Below, in pieces: positions 8,010-13,398 of a DNA stretch of 15,459 bases (position 1 is its first letter; each line of letters opens with the position of its first letter). Location of the stretch: the NCBI GenBank assembly GCA_041747855.1, contig JBGTEJ010000008.1:1-15459 (forward strand). The letters are read 5' to 3'. The position numbers were made by a program, and so were the translations under genes. The notes under the pieces are model-generated. The model was not told the origin of the DNA. It made no database searches and worked only from the letters and a program-made list of their open reading frames with translations. Source of the DNA: ZC4RG35 sp041747855. Its GTDB lineage: Bacteria > Actinomycetota > Acidimicrobiia > Spongiisociales > ZC4RG35.

Positions 8010-8443
8010 CCGGTCAGACGTTCACCGCGATCTTCGAGACGCACTACTTCGGGGCGGCCAGGCATCCGGGTCGGGGTGACCGCCTCAGCCATATGGTCCG
8101 GTTCCTCGAGCCCGTACTTGATCACCAGGTGGAGATAGTCTCGCTGGTAGAAGACCTTGCATTTGATGTCCGGATGCAGTGTCTTCAGTTGGCGGACCTT
8201 CTTGTTCTTCTTCGTGACGAGCTTCTGGTTCATCGTGGTGATCTCGATGAACATGTCGTCCTCGGGCAGATAGAAGTCCGGGGTGAACCACTTGACGGGT
8301 TCGCCCTCAGGGTCGTGGTCGATAGGGAAACTGTGGGCCTCGTATTCCCAAGGTACCCCGTAGAAGTCAAGGAGGAGCGCGAACTGTCGCTCACTGTTGT
8401 GAGCGAACTCGATACTCGATGCGTTGGGTCGCTCGTTGTTCAG
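8006..8443 (-). CDS. PD-(D/E)XK-like nuclease-fold protein, apparent CTG start
   Basis: A 145-codon frame whose product resembles small actinobacterial PD-(D/E)XK-like proteins of unknown role. From the proposed start: ESERQFALLLDFYGV-like helix region (18-30), WEYEAHSFPI (32-41), WFTPDFYLPEDD (52-63) with candidate catalytic D56, FIEITTMNQK (65-74) with E67 and nearby lysines K74, K78, K79, then CKVFYQRDY. The first in-frame ATG (8254) would remove D56 and the first 63 residues. Between the frame's upstream stop (8453-8455) and 8254 there is no ATG, GTG or TTG. A CTG at 8443-8441 has GAGG 7 nt upstream (8454-8451) and overlaps the MerR stop as CTGA. I therefore infer a CTG start. The upstream part uses G/C-ending codons like its neighbours, supporting coding. 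An error at that base is the alternative. The function is unknown; DNA or RNA cleavage is not shown. Confidence 0.72.
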   Translation of the reverse strand: MNNERPNASSIEFAHNSERQFALLLDFYGVPWEYEAHSFPIDHDPEGEPVKWFTPDFYLPEDDMFIEITTMNQKLVTKKNKKVRQLKTLHPDIKCKVFYQRDYLHLVIKYGLEEPDHMAEAVTPTRMPGRPEVVRLEDRGERLTG

Positions 8444-8910
8444 GTGGCTGCCTCAATCACCCCGGCGTACTGTACATCGTCAGGAAAAAGTTGATGGATA
8501 GCACCCTCGACTTCGGTCTGGACAGGGCCGATGGCGATCCCGAACACTCCTTGGCCCCTTCGGAAGACATCGACGACTTCCTCTTCGGAGTGAGCCGCGT
8601 AGATGGTGCTTCCGTCACTGAGCAAGGTCACATCCGCAAGAGGCTGATCGGAGTCCATCTGTTGGCGAAGGATCTCGACTGCCGACCTTATCTTCTTGAG
8701 GCTCATGCCTGCGTCGAGGAGTCTCTTGACTACCTTCAGTTGGACCACATCGGTGAACGAGTAGAGCCGTTGGGAGCCGGATCCCATTGCCGCCTGCATA
8801 GACGGAGCCAAAAGATCAGTCCTCGCCCAATAGTCGAGTTGCCGATACGTGATCCCAACCAACTTGCACACTTGTGGGGCGCGATACCCCGCGGCCAGTT
8901 CCTGCGTCAT
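8440..8910 (-). CDS. resR: MerR family regulator, Rv1830-like
   Basis: A 156-residue DNA-binding regulator. An N-terminal MerR winged helix-turn-helix spans about residues 9-82, with APQVCKLVGITYRQLDYWAR, GSGSQRLYSF and VVKRLLDAGMSLKKIR. The C-terminal part (DGSTIYAAHSEEEVVDVF, GQGVFGIAIG) matches M. tuberculosis Rv1830 (named ResR) as I recall it, as does the position after a DUF151 gene. It lacks the cysteine metal-binding tail of metal sensors. The ATG at 8910 is chosen for its GGAGG, 5 nt upstream. A GTG-start frame from 9021 would overlap the DUF151 gene and add 37 residues unlike the family. A TTGACA promoter and a palindrome lie just upstream, suggesting self-regulation. The stop overlaps the downstream gene's apparent CTG start. 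The symbol is by similarity only. Confidence 0.88.
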   Translation of the reverse strand: MTQELAAGYRAPQVCKLVGITYRQLDYWARTDLLAPSMQAAMGSGSQRLYSFTDVVQLKVVKRLLDAGMSLKKIRSAVEILRQQMDSDQPLADVTLLSDGSTIYAAHSEEEVVDVFRRGQGVFGIAIGPVQTEVEGAIHQLFPDDVQYAGVIEAAT

Positions 8911-8913
8911 TGA

Positions 8914-8920
8914 CTCCTCC
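8914..8920 (-). promoter_or_regulatory. ribosome-binding site that fixes the MerR gene start
   Basis: On the minus strand the bases read GGAGGAG, with the GGAGG core 5 nt from the ATG at 8910. This near-perfect Shine-Dalgarno decides in favour of the ATG at 8910 over the in-frame GTG at 9021. Confidence 0.85.
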
Positions 8921-8923
8921 GGA

Positions 8924-8937
8924 TTACACCAGTGTAA
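8924..8937. promoter_or_regulatory. palindromic candidate operator TTACAC-CA-GTGTAA
   Basis: A perfect 6-bp inverted repeat with a 2-bp spacer lies between the predicted transcription start and the ribosome-binding site of the MerR gene. Its place, roughly +8 to +21 from the start predicted for the promoter at 8952-8981, suits a repressor site. A MerR dimer would bind such a dyad, so self-regulation is the simplest reading. I saw no second copy elsewhere in the window by eye. Confidence 0.55.
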
Positions 8938-8951
8938 CTCCGCCGTTCGGC

Positions 8952-8981
8952 AAGCTAACCGTCCCGTGTACCGGATGTCAA
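8952..8981 (-). promoter_or_regulatory. sigma-70-type promoter for the MerR gene
   Basis: Minus-strand TTGACA (8981-8976) is a perfect -35 hexamer. It is followed after 18 bp by TAGCTT (8957-8952), which keeps the T, A and final T of the -10 consensus. It sits in the 107-bp gap after the DUF151 gene, the longest gap in this block, and points into the MerR gene. It would give an internal transcription start for the MerR, PD-(D/E)XK-like, gcvT and hydrolase genes. Confidence 0.55.
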
Positions 8982-9017
8982 CGCTTTCCTGTGGAAAACT
9001 TCGGCGTTCGGGGTTCG

Positions 9018-9518
9018 TCACTCCCCCAGGAAGTCTTCGACCGTGACTTCCTCGAGGAACTCGCGGAACTTGGCGACCTCAGCCTCCGGGTCTTCGTTCT
9101 CGTCGAAGAAGATGCCAGCATCCTCGATGACGCCGGGTGTCGCGAAGATGGGGGTCCCTGTTCTCACCGCCAGGGCAATGGCATCAGAGGGCCTGGCCGA
9201 AACCATGATCTCCGTGCCTCCGGTATCGAGGGTGAGATCTGCGTAATAGACCTGTTCTCGCATTTCGGTTATCACGACCCGGGTGGCCAGCGCACCCAAA
9301 GCATCGATGACCGACTTCATGAGGTCGTGGGTCAGGGGCCGCGCTGTGGCTATGCCCTCCAAGGCCGTGGCGATGGAGGTGGCCTCAGGAGCCCCGATCC
9401 AGATGGGCAGATACCGGCTGCCCTCGCTCTCCTTGAGAAGGATTATCGGAGTGTTGGAAGGAAGTTCTACGCGGACCCCCACCACATCCATCGCTATCAA
9501 GGGCCCGTTGTTAGCCAT
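9018..9518 (-). CDS. DUF151 / bifunctional nuclease-domain protein (Rv1829-like)
   Basis: A 166-residue protein of the DUF151 (BFN) family. Plant members have been described as bifunctional nucleases, but the bacterial role is not settled. Family motifs are MDVVGVRVELPSNTPIILLK (10-29), RYLPIWIGAPEA (35-46), RPLTHDLM (60-67), YYADLTL (91-97) and the hallmark SARPSDAIALAVRTGTPIF (107-125). An acidic C-terminal tail follows. In mycobacteria the orthologue lies between two MerR genes (Rv1828 and Rv1830). Here it also precedes an Rv1830-like MerR gene, but hpt and a carboxypeptidase gene separate it from ftsR. The start is ATG without a strong Shine-Dalgarno; M10 is an alternative start. It follows hpt by 26 bp. 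Confidence 0.92.
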   Translation of the reverse strand: MANNGPLIAMDVVGVRVELPSNTPIILLKESEGSRYLPIWIGAPEATSIATALEGIATARPLTHDLMKSVIDALGALATRVVITEMREQVYYADLTLDTGGTEIMVSARPSDAIALAVRTGTPIFATPGVIEDAGIFFDENEDPEAEVAKFREFLEEVTVEDFLGE

Positions 9519-9544
9519 TGGGCGAGGTTATCACCGGAGTGGTG

Positions 9545-10126
9545 TCATGTTGGTTGGGTCTGGTTCCATCCGATTTGTCTTGCGAAGATGTCAGGGTCTC
9601 TCACGAATGCCTCGTTGTCCAGCATTGCCCAGATAGAGGCCAGGTTGCGGTACTTGCCCTTCCAGTCGAGACCGTAGCCGACAAGGAATTCGTCACCCAC
9701 TTCGAAGCCCCGATACTCGACAGCCACTTCGGTTACCCGTCGCCGCGTGCGATCGAGAAGCGCGACAGTCGCCACCGAAGCGGCACCCCGATCCTTCATC
9801 ATCCTGCGGAGGGCGGTAAGTGTCAGACCGGTGTCAACGATGTCCTCGATGAGGATGACATTGCGGTCGAACACCGGGGTCGACAGGTCCATCGCGATCC
9901 CGATCCTGCCACTACCCCCATAACGGTTGAGACCGAGGAAGTCGACTTCAGCGGGGACGTCGACCGCCCTCACCAGGTCGGCACCGAATGGCACGGAGCC
10001 GTTCAGCATGATCACGAATAGGGGGTCCCTACCCTTGTAGTCCAGCGTGATCGCACTACCCAACTCAGCCACGCGGGATTTGAGCTCCGCTTCTGAGATC
10101 ACCTCGGTGGCAAATTCGGTCACCAC
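9545..10126 (-). CDS. hpt: hypoxanthine phosphoribosyltransferase-like protein
   Basis: Purine-salvage enzyme transferring phosphoribose from PRPP to hypoxanthine or guanine. The 193-residue protein has the PRPP-binding motif VILIEDIVDTGLTL (90-103) with the acidic pair E94/D95, an early VIMLNGSVPFGADL (38-51), and GDEFLVGYGLDW-KGKYRNL near the C terminus where the purine is held. The flexible loop reads NRYG at 67-70 instead of the common SSYG and is short. The start is one of two tandem GTG codons (10126 or 10123). The second overlaps the upstream carboxypeptidase stop as GTGA, and no strong Shine-Dalgarno is seen, so coupled translation is likely. The loop change leaves exact base preference open, including a xanthine or guanine specialist. 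Confidence 0.88.
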   Translation of the reverse strand: MVTEFATEVISEAELKSRVAELGSAITLDYKGRDPLFVIMLNGSVPFGADLVRAVDVPAEVDFLGLNRYGGSGRIGIAMDLSTPVFDRNVILIEDIVDTGLTLTALRRMMKDRGAASVATVALLDRTRRRVTEVAVEYRGFEVGDEFLVGYGLDWKGKYRNLASIWAMLDNEAFVRDPDIFARQIGWNQTQPT

Positions 10127-11238
10127 CCGAGCATCGCTCTGAGAAAGTAGCCAGCGGCACTCCAGAACCCGTCCTGGGGGGTCTCCGGTAGGCGTTCGTG
10201 AACGGGGGGCGGAGGTGGTGGCACTTCCTCAGGGTCCTCTGCCACCTCGAATTCGAGCAGACCCTCCCCCGCGACATGGATCAGAGCTTCTAGAGCGGCA
10301 GCCGCGGCGACCGGTGTCGGGTTGGCCACAGGCATCGGGGGCTGATGGGGCAGTCCGGCGAGAGTTCCGTATGAGCGCATCTGGTTGAAACCCATGTCGA
10401 GGAGGGCCCTCGCATCGGCGAAGTGGGCTCGTTGCCCCGACGAGCCGAGGACCACGACGAATATCTCTCTCCCATCGCGTTCTGCTGAGGCGACAAATGT
10501 GAGCATGGCCCGATTGGTGAAACCCGTCTTGATGCCGTTTGTCCCCTCGTAGGTGTCGAGCATCAGGTTGGAGGCCGTTCCCCTCCGCCCGGTGCCGTCG
10601 GGGGCATCAGGAAAGACAACGATCCTCGACCGGGAGATGTCCCGAAAGTCCTTCCTCGCCATCGCGGCCACAGCCAGAAGCATCATGTCCTCAGCAGTGG
10701 TGACATGGCCGTTGGCATCCAAGCCGTGGGGATTGACGAACTCGGTTCGGTTCATCCCCAACTCCCGGGCTCGCTGGGTCATCATTACTGCGAACTCTTC
10801 GACGCTGCCGCCGATGTGTTCGGCTATCGCCGTGGCCGCGTCATTCGCTGAATGCACCATTGCTGCCCTGACCAGGGCTCCGAGGCTCACCCTTTCTCCG
10901 GCCCACACCCCGATCTCGCGTTCCCCTGTGGCTGCGGCCCGTGTACTTATCGATACCAAGTCTGAAGGGTTCCCACGTTCCAGGGCGAGCAGGACCGTCA
11001 TGATCTTGGTCACCGACGCGGGTGCCCTCATCTCCCGAGGGTTTTGCGATGCCAGGGGAAACCCGAGGGTCGCGTCGTACAAGACCCAAGCTGGCGCCGA
11101 GACTTGAGGCGGGGTGGGGGCTGGCCCGACACCTGGCCTTTCCTGTCGGGGGAACCTGAATGGGGAGGCGCTGGCGGGGCCGGCCGCGGCGATCACGACC
11201 AGGGTCACCATGAGGACGACACTGAGACGTCTCATCAT
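10120..11238 (-). CDS. D-alanyl-D-alanine carboxypeptidase (peptidase S11, penicillin-binding protein)
   Basis: Trims the terminal D-alanine from peptidoglycan stem peptides outside the membrane. The 372-residue protein has a signal peptide (hydrophobic 6-20, likely cleavage near ASA-S at 24-25). It then has the penicillin-binding catalytic motifs: S75-V-T-K78, S130-A-N132 and K237-T-G. After about residue 295 the protein is rich in proline and alanine, with a run of six consecutive prolines at 340-345, and ends in FWSAAGYFLRAMLGW, a possible amphipathic or hydrophobic anchor. The usual PBP5 C-terminal beta domain is not apparent. The start ATG overlaps the ftsR stop by 4 nt (ATGA), and an adjacent second ATG is equally possible. 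Pairing with ftsR and pgsA suggests envelope or division work; beta-lactams should bind it. Confidence 0.92.
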   Translation of the reverse strand: MMRRLSVVLMVTLVVIAAAGPASASPFRFPRQERPGVGPAPTPPQVSAPAWVLYDATLGFPLASQNPREMRAPASVTKIMTVLLALERGNPSDLVSISTRAAATGEREIGVWAGERVSLGALVRAAMVHSANDAATAIAEHIGGSVEEFAVMMTQRARELGMNRTEFVNPHGLDANGHVTTAEDMMLLAVAAMARKDFRDISRSRIVVFPDAPDGTGRRGTASNLMLDTYEGTNGIKTGFTNRAMLTFVASAERDGREIFVVVLGSSGQRAHFADARALLDMGFNQMRSYGTLAGLPHQPPMPVANPTPVAAAAALEALIHVAGEGLLEFEVAEDPEEVPPPPPPVHERLPETPQDGFWSAAGYFLRAMLGW

Positions 11239-11909
11239 GTCAGGTGTTGTCGTAGCTCCACCGAGATCAGAGCATGATGCATAGCCCGAACTGCCTCAGA
11301 CCCCTCCTGCAGGAGTTCACTGGCGCGGGCTCGCGCTTCGCTGTTGGACGCTTTGAGGAGTGGGGCGGCAAGTTGGAGGAGCAGGTCGGCCTCGCGGTCC
11401 ACCGCAAGTTTGATGGTTCGTAGATGACGGGGTTCCAGACCGCTGTCGATCAAGCGTTTGGCCTCCGAGGCGACGATGCCGGCCTCCGGAGGGAATACAT
11501 TGGTTCCCCGGATCGGGTTGATCAAACCCATCTCCATGAGTTCACTCAGTTGGCCCTTGTTCAGACCTGAGCGCTTCAACAGACTGGCCTCGTCAAGTGG
11601 TTCGCCGGGGTCGTCGAGAGTGGCGGCGCGATCACCGGGTTCCATTCCCGGTTCCTCCCCCCTCTCCCAAAGGGTCAACTTCGACTTGATGACCTTGAGT
11701 GGAAGGAAGTGATCGCGTTGCTGTTGGAGGATGAACCTGATTCTGGCCAGGTCGTCTCTGTCGAACTGTCGATAACCAGAGGAGGTTCGATCAGGGTCGA
11801 TCAGGCCCTGACTCTCCAGAAACCGTATCTTGGAGACTGACACATCGGGGAAATCGTCCCTGAGCAGGAGAATCACCTCTCCAATGCTCAAGTCCTTGAT
11901 GTCACCCAT
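11235..11909 (-). CDS. ftsR: MerR family transcriptional regulator, FtsR (Rv1828)-like
   Basis: A 224-residue DNA-binding protein. The MerR helix-turn-helix covers about residues 6-78: LSIGEVILLLRDDFPDVSVS, KIRFLESQGLI, SSGYRQFDRDDLARIRFIL, QQRDHFLPLKVIKSKL. The middle holds a second predicted helical domain (LLKRSGLNKGQLSELMEMGL) and the C-terminal half has LEPRHLR and ADLLLQLAAPLLK. This arrangement matches M. tuberculosis Rv1828 and Corynebacterium FtsR, a regulator of ftsZ expression. The position directly after the FHA gene is the conserved actinobacterial one. The start ATG overlaps the garA-like gene by 8 nt and the stop overlaps the carboxypeptidase start. It has no cysteine metal-sensor tail. 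Assignment to this subfamily is strong; control of ftsZ here is inference. Confidence 0.9.
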   Translation of the reverse strand: MGDIKDLSIGEVILLLRDDFPDVSVSKIRFLESQGLIDPDRTSSGYRQFDRDDLARIRFILQQQRDHFLPLKVIKSKLTLWERGEEPGMEPGDRAATLDDPGEPLDEASLLKRSGLNKGQLSELMEMGLINPIRGTNVFPPEAGIVASEAKRLIDSGLEPRHLRTIKLAVDREADLLLQLAAPLLKASNSEARARASELLQEGSEAVRAMHHALISVELRQHLT

Positions 11910-12342
11910 TTCCGTAAGCCACCAGGAAGTGGAACCTCCCGATGATCACTTCATCCCCCGCTTCAAGACGAGTTGCGTCGACCCGGGCATCGTTGACATA
12001 GGTCCCATTGGTGGAGCCCGTGTCCTCGACGGAGAGAGATCCAGTGGCTGCGATGAAACGGCAGTGATGACGCGAAACGGTCACGTCATTGAGGAATATG
12101 TCGCTTTGGGGATGACGCCCCACCGTGGTATTCCCATCGTTGAGAAGGTAGGTCATCCCAGTGCGTGGTCCACGGGCGACCACGAGGGCGTGCCCGCGAA
12201 TTCCCTTGATGTCTGCCGCTTGCTCGCGGGTCAACGGTTCTCCGTCCCGGTTGGTGACCGGTACGAAGATCACAGTAGGGTCGGTCTCGACCTCTACTTC
12301 AGGGTTTGGGTGATCCCCCTCAGGGGGACGTTCCTCCGTCAT
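11902..12342 (-). CDS. garA: FHA-domain protein, GarA/OdhI-like
   Basis: A 146-residue phosphothreonine-binding protein. In relatives, GarA/OdhI is phosphorylated by Ser/Thr kinases and, when unphosphorylated, inhibits 2-oxoglutarate dehydrogenase and acts on glutamate metabolism. The FHA core spans about 53-141, with GRHPQSDI (75-82), VSRHH (89-93) and GSTNGTYVN (109-117), the arginine, serine, histidine and asparagine residues needed to bind phosphothreonine. The N-terminal tail, where GarA has ETTSVF, reads ETDPTVIF (19-26), with T20 and T23 as candidate sites. The gene sits between gcvH and ftsR, as in mycobacteria. It follows gcvH by 67 bp and overlaps ftsR by 8 nt. The FHA call is near certain; GarA-type metabolic control is inferred from synteny and the tail motif. 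Confidence 0.88.
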   Translation of the reverse strand: MTEERPPEGDHPNPEVEVETDPTVIFVPVTNRDGEPLTREQAADIKGIRGHALVVARGPRTGMTYLLNDGNTTVGRHPQSDIFLNDVTVSRHHCRFIAATGSLSVEDTGSTNGTYVNDARVDATRLEAGDEVIIGRFHFLVAYGNG

Positions 12343-12409
12343 CAGGGTCGATGATAGGGAACTGCGCCACGTTTCCGGGCAACGTCGCCCGTACTCCGGA
12401 CTGGTCGGC

Positions 12410-12790
12410 TTACTCGGTCAGGTTTCGGTATGCCCCAGCATCGAGAAAGCTCTCAGTGACCAGGTCCCCGTCGCAATCGATCTCCACGAGCCAACCGTCG
12501 ACATAGGGACTCGCATTGACGAGTTCCGGGCTGTCCGCCACGGCAGTGTTCACTGAGGACACGGTCCCTGCAAGTGGTGCATACACCTCGCCCACCGACT
12601 TGGTGCTCTCGATCTCGGCCATCAGATCACCCATGGCAACGACCTTCCCGCTGTCGGGAAGTTCAACGTAGACGACATCACCCAACTGGTCCTGGGCGTA
12701 GTCGGTGATCCCGACTCTGACTCTTCCGTCGGCTACCCGTTTGATCCACTCGTGCTCCACGGTGTAGTCAAGGTCTTCCGGGACGTTCAT
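12410..12790 (-). CDS. gcvH: glycine cleavage system H protein
   Basis: The lipoylated carrier that shuttles the aminomethyl intermediate between the P, T and L proteins. The 126-residue protein is family length, with YTVEHEWIK (9-17), GITDYAQDQLGDVVYVELP (27-45) and the lipoyl site K64 in ESTKSVGEVYAPLAG. The ATG overlaps the pgsA stop by 4 nt (ATGA), with GAGAGG just before it. The stop is followed by a 67-bp gap to the FHA gene. The T protein gene is further down the same block; gcvP is not in the window. In actinobacteria gcvH often travels with pgsA and the FHA gene rather than with gcvP, as here. Confidence 0.95.
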   Translation of the reverse strand: MNVPEDLDYTVEHEWIKRVADGRVRVGITDYAQDQLGDVVYVELPDSGKVVAMGDLMAEIESTKSVGEVYAPLAGTVSSVNTAVADSPELVNASPYVDGWLVEIDCDGDLVTESFLDAGAYRNLTE

Positions 12791-13377
12791 TGGCCTCTCT
12801 TCTCAGGGTCGGAGGACTTTAACCCGGCAACGCCGTTACGAGCATCCCTGATGTACAGGAACGCGACATACCAGTAGAGGACCAGACCCACGGTCCCGGT
12901 GATCCACCCGACTGGGGTCATCAGGTCAGGTAACACGCCGGCGCCTGCCAGGTAGAAGGCTGGGATCGCTCCATAGAGGATGAAGGTTGCCAGTTTGCCG
13001 ATATAGCGCACCTCGAGGACACCATGACCACCCATCACGAGCCTCAAGGTGACCCAACCCATGAGCACCTCCCTCGCCAGCAGCGGGATTCCGATCCACA
13101 ACGGGATCACACCCACTATCAGCCCGCCTACGACCGCAGATACGATCATCACACGGTCGGCCACCGGGTCGAGGACTGCCCCCAGCTTCGATACCTGGTT
13201 GAGGCGTCTTGCCAGATATCCGTCCAACCAATCCGTCCACCCAACGGCGAACACCAGCCACGCCGCAGCCAGGATGCGTTCGTTCAAGAGGAACCACCAG
13301 AACACCCCGACCCCGATCAGGCGCACAAAGGAAACCAGGTTGGGGATGGTTATGACGCGGTTGCTCGAATCGGTCAC
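12787..13377 (-). CDS. pgsA: CDP-alcohol phosphatidyltransferase, phosphatidylglycerophosphate synthase-like
   Basis: An integral membrane enzyme expected to join CDP-diacylglycerol and glycerol-3-phosphate, the first step to phosphatidylglycerol and cardiolipin. The 196-residue protein has the full family signature DGxxARxxxxxxxxGxxxDxxxD: D52-G53, A56-R57, G66, D70, D74. These acidic residues bind the metal ions. About six hydrophobic membrane segments surround it (first at about 11-32, last at about 156-175). The start is GTG at 13377 with no strong Shine-Dalgarno. It lies 21 bp after the substrate-binding protein gene and overlaps gcvH. Mycobacteria have pgsA2 (Rv1822) at the same place. 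Other CDP-alcohol transferases, such as for inositol phosphate, share the motif, so exact acceptor use is less certain. Confidence 0.88.
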   Translation of the reverse strand: MTDSSNRVITIPNLVSFVRLIGVGVFWWFLLNERILAAAWLVFAVGWTDWLDGYLARRLNQVSKLGAVLDPVADRVMIVSAVVGGLIVGVIPLWIGIPLLAREVLMGWVTLRLVMGGHGVLEVRYIGKLATFILYGAIPAFYLAGAGVLPDLMTPVGWITGTVGLVLYWYVAFLYIRDARNGVAGLKSSDPEKRGQ

Positions 13378-13398
13378 CCGATGAGCGTAACCGGTGGT

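Noticed and set aside
8911..9021. 37-residue extension of the Rv1830-like MerR from a GTG at 9021.
   Set aside because: It contains the promoter, palindrome and GGAGG ribosome-binding site, and relatives start near the ATG at 8910.
12376..12391. Short inverted repeat CGGGC-6 nt-GCCCG between gcvH and the FHA gene, considered as a terminator or attenuator.
   Set aside because: Only a 5-bp stem and no following T run on the minus strand; too weak to call in GC-rich DNA.
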